Shown piece by piece: positions 1-7,906 of a stretch of 64,000 nucleotides of DNA (position 1 is its first letter; each line of letters begins with the position of its first letter). The notes below the pieces were generated by a model. That model had not been told where the DNA came from. It did no database searches and saw nothing but the letters and a program-made list of their open reading frames with translations. This DNA comes from Sulfitobacter sp. M39. GTDB taxonomy: Bacteria; Pseudomonadota; Alphaproteobacteria; Rhodobacterales; Rhodobacteraceae. The position numbers and the translations under genes are program-made. The DNA is taken from the NCBI RefSeq assembly GCF_021735935.1, contig NZ_WMDZ01000001.1, positions 2,108,001-2,172,000 of the forward strand, written 5' to 3'.

Positions 1-1
1 A

Positions 2-697
2 CAGATACAAGAGGTTACCATCCCGCCGATGCGCATGGCCGACGCCGTGGCCGACGGGTTCGTCGATGCCTTCTGGGTCGGCGAGCCTTGGGGCGGCGTG
101 GCGGTTCAACGAAATGTCGCCCGGTTGATGATGGCAGGGCGGGATGTCTGGCAGTTCGCACCGGAAAAGGTTCTGGCCGCGCGTCACGACTGGATCGCGT
201 CCAACCCCGACAGCGTACGACGCCTGATGCGGTCGGTATATCAGGCCGCCGCATGGCTTGACGCGCCCAAGAACAAGCCGCTGGCCGTAGAGATTTTGGG
301 CCGCAGCGAACATCTAAGCGTGTCGCAAGACCTTATTGATCCCGCTTTGACAGGGCATATCGCACCGAGCCATAACGCCAACCCCATCGCCGTCGACCGT
401 TTTTTGCAATTCCACAACCATGCTGCATCATTTCCTTGGCGCAGCCAGGCAGCCTGGATCGCCCATCATCTTGGAGCCGACGCTGCGGGGATCGAAAAGG
501 CAAAGGCGTGCTTCCGCTCTGATCTGTACCGACAGAATCTGTCCGATATCGGGGCCGATATGCCCGGTGCCTCTGAAAAAGAGGAGGGCGCATTAACCAC
601 ACCAACAGCCGTTGCCTCGTCACGGGGGCAGATGGTTCTTTCGCCGGATGCCTTCTTTGACGGCAAGATGTTCGATTTCAGCGCAAACAAGCGATGA
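2..697 (+). CDS. nasS: NasS-like nitrate sensor / NrtA-family protein, 5' end cut off by the window
   Basis: The frame is open from the first bases, so about 230 C-terminal residues are seen and the start lies outside. The protein matches the periplasmic-binding fold of the NrtA/CmpA family, with motifs such as [11 protein letters not shown] and an APEKVL segment paralleling GEPWNQQAV and NPEKVFG in the downstream NrtA. It precedes nrtA and a leader with ANTAR-type hairpins. In Paracoccus and Azotobacter, NasS is a cytoplasmic NrtA homologue that holds the antiterminator NasT until nitrate or nitrite binds. The N terminus is absent, so lack of a signal peptide cannot be tested. A second periplasmic nitrate-binding protein is the alternative. 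Confidence 0.7.
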   Translation, partial: QIQEVTIPPMRMADAVADGFVDAFWVGEPWGGVAVQRNVARLMMAGRDVWQFAPEKVLAARHDWIASNPDSVRRLMRSVYQAAAWLDAPKNKPLAVEILGRSEHLSVSQDLIDPALTGHIAPSHNANPIAVDRFLQFHNHAASFPWRSQAAWIAHHLGADAAGIEKAKACFRSDLYRQNLSDIGADMPGASEKEEGALTTPTAVASSRGQMVLSPDAFFDGKMFDFSANKR

Positions 698-736
698 AAT
701 ATCAGGCGCTCTCTGCACCGCCGCACGAAATGATGC

Positions 737-759
737 GGCAATGCAGAAAATTCATTGCC
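737..759. promoter_or_regulatory. Inverted repeat upstream of the nitrate operon leader
   Basis: GGCAATG (737-743) and CATTGCC (753-759) form perfect 7-bp arms around a 9-nt spacer. The repeat lies 40 bp after the nasS-like stop and just upstream of the candidate promoter. No T-run follows, so a protein-binding site is more likely than a terminator. The regulator is not known. Confidence 0.35.
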
Positions 760-761
760 TA

Positions 762-777
762 GGGGCCTGCCTTTGCG
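762..777 (+). promoter_or_regulatory. Candidate sigma-54 (-24/-12) promoter for the nitrate assimilation operon
   Basis: GG at 763-764 and TTGC at 773-776 have the spacing of a sigma-54 promoter (TGGCAC-N5-TTGC). The -24 element is only partly conserved (GGGGCC). Transcription would start near 788, just before the first leader hairpin at 795. NtrC/sigma-54 control of nitrate assimilation is common in proteobacteria. I found no convincing NtrC site in the short upstream stretch. Confidence 0.3.
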
Positions 778-794
778 CCAGCCTTGATCCCAAG

Positions 795-861
795 GGGCAA
801 CGTTGCCCGACATACTGCGCTGACCAATGCTGGTCGCACATCACTCAGAGCAATGCCGCTC
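795..861 (+). promoter_or_regulatory. Three tandem hexaloop hairpins: probable NasT (ANTAR) antitermination element
   Basis: Three short hairpins stand 26-27 nt apart. The first has stem GGGC/GCCC and loop AACGTT (795-808). The second has stem GACC/GGTC and loop AATGCT (822-835). The third has stem GAGC/GCTC and loop AATGCC (848-861). Every loop is six nucleotides with A at position 1 and G at position 4, the signature of RNAs bound by ANTAR-domain antiterminators such as NasT. The third hairpin shares bases with the 5' arm of the following terminator, so the two cannot form together. A pair of such hairpins is the usual arrangement; three is unusual. Confidence 0.7.
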
Positions 862-918
862 GTACGGAACACGGATCTCTTTCCCCCGTGGACCATACGT
901 GCGGCATTTTTTGTTTTT
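852..918 (+). terminator. Leader terminator (attenuator) upstream of nrtA
   Basis: AATGCCGC (852-859) pairs with GCGGCATT (901-908). Inner helices CGTA/TACG, GG/CC and CACGG/CCGTG extend the hairpin almost to its centre near 881. A T-rich tract follows at 907-918. It lies 30-40 bp before the nrtA start, inside the transcript, so it should stop transcription unless the overlapping hairpin at 848-861 is stabilised. This fits nitrate-dependent NasS/NasT antitermination. Confidence 0.75.
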
Positions 919-947
919 GCCCTTCGGGCGATGAAAGGAACCGACCC

Positions 948-2318
948 ATGAAGAACTCCCTTGCACTTCTGCTCGCCTCGACAAGTCTGCTGGCGACGGC
1001 GGCGTCGGCCGAAATGCTGGCGCTCGAGAAAGAGGAGCTGACCTTTGGCTTTATCAAGCTGACCGATATGGCACCTTTGGCCGTGGCCTACGAGCTGGGC
1101 TACTTTGAGGACGAAGGGCTTTTCGTCAGGCTTGAGGCGCAGGCCAACTGGAAAGTGCTGCTGGACGGCGTGATCGACGGCCAATTGGACGGCGCGCATA
1201 TGCTGGCGGGCCAACCGCTGGCGGCAACGATCGGCTATGGCACCAAAGCGCATATCATCACGCCCTTCTCGATGGACCTGAACGGCAATGCGATCACCGT
1301 TTCCAATGACATCTGGGACGAGATGAAGCCGAACGTGCCCACGATGGACGATGGTCGGCCGCAGCATCCCATCAGCGCCAGTGCTTTGGCTCCGGTGGTC
1401 GAAGGCTACAAGGACCGCGGCGAGCCGTTCAATATGGGCATGGTCTTTCCCGTTTCGACCCACAACTACGAGATACGCTATTGGCTCGCGGCTGGCGGCT
1501 TGAAGCCCGGCTATTACAGCTCGCAGGATATCTCGGGGCAGATTGATGCGGATGTTCTGCTGTCTGTGACGCCACCACCACAGATGCCTGCCACGATGGA
1601 AGCGGGAACCATCTCTGGCTACGCAGTGGGGGAGCCTTGGAACCAGCAAGCGGTTTTCAAAGGGATCGGCGTGCCGGTGATCACCGACTACGACATGTGG
1701 AAAAACAACCCCGAGAAGGTCTTTGGCATCACCGCCGAATTCGCCGAAGAAAACCCCAACACCACGCTGGCCTTGACCAAGGCATTGATCCGCGCCGCCA
1801 TGTGGCTGGACGAGAATGACAACGCCAACCGCGAGGAAGCGGTGGAGATGCTGTCGCGGTCCGAATACGTCGGCGCGGATGCCGAAGTGATCGCAAATTC
1901 AATGACCGGCTTTTTCGAGTTCGAAAAAGGGGATGTGCGCCCCGCCCCCGACTTCAACGTCTTCTTCCGCTACAATGCGACCTTTCCGTTCTATTCAGAC
2001 GCGATCTGGTATCTGACCCAGATGCGTCGCTGGGGCCAGATCGACGAGACAAAGCCGGATGAATGGTATTTCGAGACGGCTGCAGACGTGTATCGCCCGG
2101 ACATCTACCTGCAGGCCGCAAGGCTGCTGGTGGACAAAGGTATGGCCGACGAAGCGGCGTTTCCTTGGGATAGCGACGGCTTCAAAGCACCGACACCGGC
2201 TGCCGATATCATCGACGGGATCAGCTACGACGGACGCGCACCGAACGCCTATATCGACAGCCTGCCCATCGGTCTGAAGTCCGGTCAAACGGTCATCGAC
2301 AGCAAGGTCGAAGGCTAA
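948..2318 (+). CDS. nrtA: Nitrate ABC transporter substrate-binding protein NrtA
   Basis: A 456-residue periplasmic nitrate-binding protein of the NrtA/NasF family. A signal peptide ([21 protein letters not shown]) is followed by the mature domain, which begins [34 protein letters not shown] and [14 protein letters not shown] are typical of the nitrate/bicarbonate-binding branch. The ATG at 948 is chosen because it starts the signal peptide and has an AAAGGA ribosome site upstream. The same frame stays open far upstream without homology. First gene of the nrtAB-ATPase-nirBD-nasA-cysG operon, behind the attenuator leader. The Rhodobacterales version lacks the lipoprotein cysteine of cyanobacterial NrtA. 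Confidence 0.92.
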   Translation: MKNSLALLLASTSLLATAASAEMLALEKEELTFGFIKLTDMAPLAVAYELGYFEDEGLFVRLEAQANWKVLLDGVIDGQLDGAHMLAGQPLAATIGYGTKAHIITPFSMDLNGNAITVSNDIWDEMKPNVPTMDDGRPQHPISASALAPVVEGYKDRGEPFNMGMVFPVSTHNYEIRYWLAAGGLKPGYYSSQDISGQIDADVLLSVTPPPQMPATMEAGTISGYAVGEPWNQQAVFKGIGVPVITDYDMWKNNPEKVFGITAEFAEENPNTTLALTKALIRAAMWLDENDNANREEAVEMLSRSEYVGADAEVIANSMTGFFEFEKGDVRPAPDFNVFFRYNATFPFYSDAIWYLTQMRRWGQIDETKPDEWYFETAADVYRPDIYLQAARLLVDKGMADEAAFPWDSDGFKAPTPAADIIDGISYDGRAPNAYIDSLPIGLKSGQTVIDSKVEG

Positions 2319-2325
2319 ACCCCGC

Positions 2326-2357
2326 CCCCGCGCTTTGCCACACCGTAAAGTGCGGGG
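2326..2357 (+). other. Intercistronic hairpin between nrtA and nrtB
   Basis: CCCGCGCTTT (2327-2336) pairs with AAAGTGCGGG (2347-2356), with one G-T wobble and a 10-nt loop; C2326-G2357 adds a pair. No T-run follows. Hairpins after a binding-protein gene commonly stabilise its mRNA, giving more binding protein than membrane subunits. Confidence 0.5.
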
Positions 2358-2398
2358 AGGGAGCCACTTTCATCAAAAGCAGCAATTGGACAGCCGAT

Positions 2399-3472
2399 AT
2401 GACCGCGATTGACACAAACACACTCGATATCGAAGCCCGCCGCGCGCGGCGCTTTGCCCGGATCAACAAGGCCGACGCATGGTTCAGCGTCTTTGGCCTG
2501 TCTTGGATGACACCGATCCTGAAAGCCGCCGCGGGGGATAATCCGCGCGCGCAGGCCGGCGAGATCTGGCGGCTTCTGGGCGTGCCGCTCTTGGCAATTG
2601 CGATCTTCCTGACCCTCTGGGCAAGCTTGGCCCCCAAGGTTCAAACCTCTCTCGGGGCTGTGCCCGGCCCTGCCCAAGTCTGGGAGCAGGTGGGCGAGTT
2701 GCATCAGGACGCCATCCGCGAGGGCGAACGCGAAGCCGCCTTCTACGAGCGGCAAGAGGCGCGCAACGCAAAGCATATCGCAAGTGGCAACACAGATCGT
2801 GTGCGTGATCGCGCCTATACAGGCAAGCCAACCTACTACGACCAGATCTGGACCTCGATCAAAACGGTGCTTTTCGGTTTTCTCATTGCGTCGATCGTTG
2901 CGATCCCATTGGGCATCGCTGCGGGCTTGTCTGTAACAGCGAATGCGGCGCTGAATCCGCTGATACAGATCTTCAAACCGGTCTCGCCACTGGCATGGCT
3001 GCCCATCGTGACCATGATCGTATCAGCCGTCTATAGCACCAATGACGGTATGTTCTCCAAGTCGTTCCTCATTTCGGCGATCACTGTTACGCTCTGCTCG
3101 CTCTGGCCCACGCTGATCAACACATCCCTTGGCGTCGCCAGCATCGACAAGGATCTTGTCAGCGTCAGTCGCGTGCTGAAAATGAATACCTATACCAAGA
3201 TCACCAAACTGGTGCTGCCCTCGGCGCTGCCATTGATCTTTACCGGGCTGCGGCTGTCGCTTGGTGTAGGCTGGATGGTTTTGATCGCGGCGGAAATGCT
3301 GGCGCAGAACCCCGGGCTTGGAAAGTTCGTCTGGGACGAATTCCAGAACGGCAGCTCGCAAAGTCTGGCGCGGATCATGGTCGCGGTGCTGACCATCGGC
3401 ATCATCGGCTTCCTTCTGGACCGTGTGATGTATGCGCTCCAGTCCATGTTCACCTTCTCGAATAACCGGTGA
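2399..3472 (+). CDS. nrtB: Nitrate ABC transporter permease NrtB
   Basis: A 357-residue inner-membrane permease of the NrtB/SsuC/TauC type. It has an N-terminal cytoplasmic segment and a first membrane helix near residues 60-80 (LLGVPLLAIAIFLTLWA). A hydrophilic loop follows, then the permease core with VLFGFLIASIVAIPLGI and the EAA-like loop TKITKLVLPSALPLIFTGLR that contacts the ATPase. It presumably works as a homodimer with the double-ATPase protein encoded next, whose alternative start overlaps its stop codon. Family length is usually 270-350, so the N terminus is at the long end. Confidence 0.9.
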   Translation: MTAIDTNTLDIEARRARRFARINKADAWFSVFGLSWMTPILKAAAGDNPRAQAGEIWRLLGVPLLAIAIFLTLWASLAPKVQTSLGAVPGPAQVWEQVGELHQDAIREGEREAAFYERQEARNAKHIASGNTDRVRDRAYTGKPTYYDQIWTSIKTVLFGFLIASIVAIPLGIAAGLSVTANAALNPLIQIFKPVSPLAWLPIVTMIVSAVYSTNDGMFSKSFLISAITVTLCSLWPTLINTSLGVASIDKDLVSVSRVLKMNTYTKITKLVLPSALPLIFTGLRLSLGVGWMVLIAAEMLAQNPGLGKFVWDEFQNGSSQSLARIMVAVLTIGIIGFLLDRVMYALQSMFTFSNNR

Positions 3473-5142
3473 TCGATATGGGTATCTTGAACTTCAACAA
3501 TGTCACCAAAACCTATGGCACCCAACCCGTTCTCAAGGACATCTCCCTTGAGGTTGCCGAAGGTGAATTCGTCGTCATCCTCGGGTTTTCGGGCACCGGC
3601 AAGACCACGTTGATCAATCTGATGGCGGGGCTTGAGCAGCCGACCTCGGGCAGCGTGACCTACAAGGGAAAGCCCATCACCGAACCGGGCCGCGAACGCG
3701 GTGTGATCTTTCAGAACTATTCGCTGATGCCGTGGCTGACGGTGCAGGGCAACGTCAGGCTTGCTGTCGATACGATGTTTCCTGATCTCTCCAAACTCGA
3801 ACGGGCGGCCAAGGTCGATCACTATGTCAACATGGTGGGCCTGTCCCATGCGGCCACGCGCCGCCCTGCTGAATTGTCCGGTGGGATGCGCCAGCGGGTC
3901 AATGTGGCACGCGCCCTGGCGATGGATCCCGAAATGCTGCTGCTGGATGAGCCGCTGTCGGCGCTCGACGCCCTGACCCGCGCCAATCTCGCGGATGAGA
4001 TCGAGGCGATCTGGGACGAAGACAAGAAAACTTGCGTCCTGATCACCAATGATGTGGATGAAGCGATCATTCTGGCGGATCGGATCATCGCCCTTAATCC
4101 GGACGGCACGCTTGGGGACGCATTCAAAGTCGACATTCCCCGCCCCCGCGACCGGATTGCGATGAACAATGACGCGGCATTCAAGGCGCTGCGTGGGCAG
4201 GTCACGACCTATCTGATGGACATCGGTATCGCGTCAAAGCTCGAAGGGTCGCGGATACTGCCTAACGTGACGCCGATACATGCGACCCCCGCTGCCATGG
4301 CCAAGGCGCAAGAGGGCGGTTTGGAAGAAAGATACCTGAATTTCTCGCAACTGGACAAAGTCTATCCAACGCCCAAGGGACCGCTGACCGTGGTCGAAAA
4401 CTTTGACCTCAAGATCAACAAGGGCGAATTCGTCTCGCTGATCGGGCATTCGGGCTGTGGGAAATCGACGGTTCTGACAATGGCGGCGGGGCTTAACCCG
4501 ATCTCGAAAGGGGCGATCAAGCTGGACGGGTGGAACGTCGAAGGCGCGGACCCGGAACGCGCGGTGGTCTTTCAGTCTCCTAATCTGTTCCCGTGGTTAT
4601 CCGCCAAGGAGAACGTCGCCATTGGTGTCGACAAGGTCTATCCCCGCGCGTCGCAGGCCGAGCGTCAGGACGTCGTCGAATACTACCTTGAACGGGTCGG
4701 GCTGGCCGACAGCATGGACAAGAATGCCGCCAGCCTGTCAAACGGGATGAAGCAGCGCGTGGGCATCGCGCGCGCCTTTGCGCTGTCGCCCAAACTACTG
4801 CTGCTGGATGAACCTTTCGGCATGCTTGACAGTCTCACCCGGTGGGAGCTTCAAGAAGTCCTGATGGAGGTCTGGTCGCGCACCAAAGTCACGGCGATCT
4901 GCGTGACCCATGACGTGGACGAGGCGATCTTGCTGGCCGACCGTGTTGTGATGATGACCAACGGTCCGCAAGCGACCATCGGCAAGATCACGGACGTAAA
5001 ACTGCCCCGTCCGCGCACGCGCAAGGCGCTGTTAGAACATCCCGATTACTATGCGTACCGGCAGGAAGTGCTCGATTTTCTTGAAGAATATGAACACGGC
5101 GCGAAACCGAAACCCAAAGCAAAACCCATAGCAGCGGAGTGA
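3469..5142 (+). CDS. Nitrate ABC transporter ATP-binding protein with two fused ATPase domains
   Basis: A 557-residue protein with two complete ABC ATPase modules. The first has Walker A GFSGTGKTT, signature LSGGMRQRVNVARAL and Walker B LLLDEPLSALD. The second has GHSGCGKST, LSNGMKQRVGIARAF and LLLDEPFGMLD. Cyanobacteria encode these as separate NrtC and NrtD, and NrtC also carries a nitrate-binding C-terminal domain that is absent here. The two cassettes should energise one NrtB dimer. The GTG at 3469 overlaps the nrtB stop; an ATG at 3478 in the same frame (MGILNFNN) is an equally good start. Nitrite or cyanate could also be substrates, but nirB follows directly. Confidence 0.88.
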   Translation: MIDMGILNFNNVTKTYGTQPVLKDISLEVAEGEFVVILGFSGTGKTTLINLMAGLEQPTSGSVTYKGKPITEPGRERGVIFQNYSLMPWLTVQGNVRLAVDTMFPDLSKLERAAKVDHYVNMVGLSHAATRRPAELSGGMRQRVNVARALAMDPEMLLLDEPLSALDALTRANLADEIEAIWDEDKKTCVLITNDVDEAIILADRIIALNPDGTLGDAFKVDIPRPRDRIAMNNDAAFKALRGQVTTYLMDIGIASKLEGSRILPNVTPIHATPAAMAKAQEGGLEERYLNFSQLDKVYPTPKGPLTVVENFDLKINKGEFVSLIGHSGCGKSTVLTMAAGLNPISKGAIKLDGWNVEGADPERAVVFQSPNLFPWLSAKENVAIGVDKVYPRASQAERQDVVEYYLERVGLADSMDKNAASLSNGMKQRVGIARAFALSPKLLLLDEPFGMLDSLTRWELQEVLMEVWSRTKVTAICVTHDVDEAILLADRVVMMTNGPQATIGKITDVKLPRPRTRKALLEHPDYYAYRQEVLDFLEEYEHGAKPKPKAKPIAAE

Positions 5143-5147
5143 GCGAT

Positions 5148-7574
5148 ATGACCCAGAAACTGATCGTCATCGGTGCAGGCATGGCCACGGGCCGCATGCT
5201 GGAGCATCTTTTTGACGCGGGCGCAGATTACGATGTGACACTGTTCAACGCAGAGCCTCGCGGGAACTACAACCGGATCATGCTGTCTCCGGTTTTGTCC
5301 GGCGACAAGACCTATGCAGAGATCGTGACCCATGATGACACATGGTACGCAGCGCAAGGCGTGACCTGTCGTTTCGGCGAACGCATCGCCACGATCGACC
5401 GTGCGGCCAAGACGGCGACCGCGCAAAATGGTGATGTGCTGCCTTATGACAAGCTGGTGTTCGGAACCGGGTCGAACCCGTTCATGATCCCGCTGCCAGG
5501 GCACGATTTGGAAGGGGTGATCGCCTACCGAGATCTGGAAGACACAACCCGCATGATGGATCTGGGGCCGGCCAATAAATGTGTGGTCATCGGCGGTGGC
5601 CTGCTGGGGCTAGAGGCTGCGGCAGGCATGGCCGCACGCGGTGTCGACGTCACCGTCGTGCATATCATGGGCCACCTGATGGAGCGACAGCTGGACGAGG
5701 CCGCGGGCTATCTGCTTCGCCGCGCATTGATTGACAAGGGGATCACCGTCAAATGCGCGGCCAATTCCAAGGAAATTCTAGGCGAAAACGGCCACGTCCG
5801 TGCGTTGCTGCTGGACGACGGGACAGAGCTGCCTTGCGATCTGTTGGTCATGGCCGTCGGGATCCGCCCCAATGTGCAGTTGGCCCAAGATACAGGGCTA
5901 GCGGTCGGCAAGGGGATCCATGTGGACGACCAGATGCTGACCTCTGACGCTGATGTGCTGGCTGTGGGTGAATGCGTCGAACATAACGGCGCGATCTTTG
6001 GTCTGGTGGCACCGCTCTACGACCAAGCCAAAGTTGCCGCGCAGACGCTGATGGGAGAGCAAGCGCAGTTCGTGCAAAAGGAAATCTCGACCAAACTCAA
6101 GGTCACGGGCTGCGACCTGTTCAGCGCGGGTGATTTCGCCGACGGGGAAGGGCGCGAGGATATCGTGTTTCGCGATCCGGCGCGCGGGGTCTACCGCCGT
6201 TTGGTGATCGAAAACAACATTGTGCTGGGTGCGGTGATGTATGGCGACACAGCCGACAGCAACTGGTTCTTTGGCCTGATACGCGACAAGACCGACATCG
6301 CGGACATGCGCGATACGCTGATTTTCGGCCCGGCCTACCAAGGGGGGACCCCCCTGGACCCTTTAGCAGCTGTTGCAGCCTTACCGCGTGACGCGGAGAT
6401 CTGTGGCTGCAACGGTATCTGCAAAGGACAAATTGAAGACGCCATCGCGGCGGGCGCCTCTGATCTGGGCGCGATCAAAGCGACGACCAAGGCCAGCGCA
6501 TCCTGCGGGACGTGCACCGGGCTGGTCGAACAGGTACTGGCGGTCACGCTGGGGGATGATTTCGTCTTGCCTGCGGCGGCGTCGATCTGCGGCTGCACCG
6601 ACATGACCCACGAAGATGTGCGGCGGATGATCAAGTCGCAGCGACTGACCTCGATGCCAGCAGTCTGGCAGGAATGCGGGTGGAAGACGCCCGACGGCTG
6701 CCATGTCTGCCGCCCTGCGTTGAACTTCTATCTGCTGGCTGATTGGCCGCTGGAATATCGCGATGATCCGCAATCGCGTTTCATCAACGAACGCAAACAC
6801 GCCAACATCCAGAAGGACGGCACCTACAGCGTCGTGCCCCGCATGTGGGGTGGGATCACCACGCCGGACGAACTGCGTGCTATTGCCGATGCGGCGGATA
6901 AATACATGGTGCCGACGGTCAAGGTCACCGGCGGGCAGCGGATTGACCTATTGGGCGTTAAAAGCGAAGACCTGCCAGACATCTGGGCCGATCTGAACGC
7001 GGCCGGCATGGTGTCAGGACATGCCTACTCCAAAGGGCTGCGCACGGTCAAAACTTGTGTCGGCACGGATCATTGCCGCTTTGGTACTCAGGACAGCACC
7101 GGTCTGGGCATCCAGCTTGAGAAAGAGCTCTGGGGGGCCTGGACGCCGCATAAGCTGAAACTCGGGGTGTCGGGCTGCCCGCGCAACTGCGCCGAAGCGA
7201 CCTGCAAGGATATCGGCGTCATCTGTGTCGACAGCGGCTATCAGATCAGCATCGGCGGGGCGGCCGGTATGGACGTCAGGGAAACCGAATTGCTGATCCA
7301 AGTGCCGACCGAGCAAGAAGCGATCAACGTGATCAAGGCGGTGACGCAGCTGTATCGCGAGAATGCCAAATACCTTGATCGCATCTACAAATGGATGGCC
7401 AAGGTCGGTCTGGACTGGATCAAGGAACGGGTTGCTGCCGAAGGCGACGCTTTGGTTGATCGCTTCGAGCTGAGCCAGACGATCTACCGCAAAGACCCGT
7501 GGGCCGAACACGTGACCCAGCAGGCCGAGCGCTACAAACCCCTTGCAAACCTGTCACTGGAGGCTGCTGAATGA
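5148..7574 (+). CDS. nirB: Assimilatory nitrite reductase [NAD(P)H], large subunit
   Basis: An 808-residue enzyme reducing nitrite to ammonium with six electrons from NAD(P)H. Domain order: FAD/NAD(P)H disulfide-oxidoreductase fold (VIGAGMATGRML near residue 5), two BFD-like [2Fe-2S] regions near residues 415-540 (CGCNGICKG...CGTCTG and CGCTDMTHED...CHVC), then the ferredoxin-like and siroheme/[4Fe-4S] domains. The cluster cysteines are in CVGTDHC (near 637-643) and CPRNC (near 676-680), the C-x5-C and C-x3-C pattern. ATG 5148 is preferred because GGAG stands about 8 nt before it; a GTG at 5139 is possible. cysG at the operon end supplies its siroheme. Confidence 0.95.
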   Translation: MTQKLIVIGAGMATGRMLEHLFDAGADYDVTLFNAEPRGNYNRIMLSPVLSGDKTYAEIVTHDDTWYAAQGVTCRFGERIATIDRAAKTATAQNGDVLPYDKLVFGTGSNPFMIPLPGHDLEGVIAYRDLEDTTRMMDLGPANKCVVIGGGLLGLEAAAGMAARGVDVTVVHIMGHLMERQLDEAAGYLLRRALIDKGITVKCAANSKEILGENGHVRALLLDDGTELPCDLLVMAVGIRPNVQLAQDTGLAVGKGIHVDDQMLTSDADVLAVGECVEHNGAIFGLVAPLYDQAKVAAQTLMGEQAQFVQKEISTKLKVTGCDLFSAGDFADGEGREDIVFRDPARGVYRRLVIENNIVLGAVMYGDTADSNWFFGLIRDKTDIADMRDTLIFGPAYQGGTPLDPLAAVAALPRDAEICGCNGICKGQIEDAIAAGASDLGAIKATTKASASCGTCTGLVEQVLAVTLGDDFVLPAAASICGCTDMTHEDVRRMIKSQRLTSMPAVWQECGWKTPDGCHVCRPALNFYLLADWPLEYRDDPQSRFINERKHANIQKDGTYSVVPRMWGGITTPDELRAIADAADKYMVPTVKVTGGQRIDLLGVKSEDLPDIWADLNAAGMVSGHAYSKGLRTVKTCVGTDHCRFGTQDSTGLGIQLEKELWGAWTPHKLKLGVSGCPRNCAEATCKDIGVICVDSGYQISIGGAAGMDVRETELLIQVPTEQEAINVIKAVTQLYRENAKYLDRIYKWMAKVGLDWIKERVAAEGDALVDRFELSQTIYRKDPWAEHVTQQAERYKPLANLSLEAAE

Positions 7575-7906
7575 CGAGCTGGATTGATATCGCAGCGCTT
7601 GATGATGTGCCACAGCGCGGTGCGCGGATGATCAAGACCGCGCTTGGCTGTGTCGCGGTGTTCCGCACGGCTGAGGATGAAGTCTTCGCGCTTGATAATG
7701 CCTGTCCGCACAGGGCGGGGCCGCTGGCCGAAGGCATCGTCCATGGCAAATCCGTAACCTGCCCGCTGCATAACTGGGTGTTCTCGCTCGAGACCGGAGA
7801 GGCGCAGGGCGCGGACGAGGGCCGTGTCGCGACCTATCCGGCGCGGGTGGAAAGCGGGCGCATCCTGCTGGACCGGACGTTCCTGCAAGCGCGGAGCGCC
7901 GCATGA
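7571..7906 (+). CDS. nirD: Nitrite reductase [NAD(P)H], small subunit
   Basis: A 111-residue Rieske-like protein that associates with NirB. Both cluster motifs are intact: CPHRAGPLAEG (C-x-H) and CPLHNW (C-x2-H), around residues 41-66. In many NirD proteins the ligands are lost and the subunit is structural; here a [2Fe-2S] centre looks possible. It overlaps nirB (ATGA) and nasA (ATGA), so the three are probably translationally coupled. Confidence 0.93.
   Translation: MTSWIDIAALDDVPQRGARMIKTALGCVAVFRTAEDEVFALDNACPHRAGPLAEGIVHGKSVTCPLHNWVFSLETGEAQGADEGRVATYPARVESGRILLDRTFLQARSAA

Noticed and set aside
612..947. Upstream extension of nrtA to a start at 612
   Set aside because: The extension overlaps the nasS-like 3' end and covers the hairpins and terminator. 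The ATG at 948 begins a clear signal peptide with a ribosome site.
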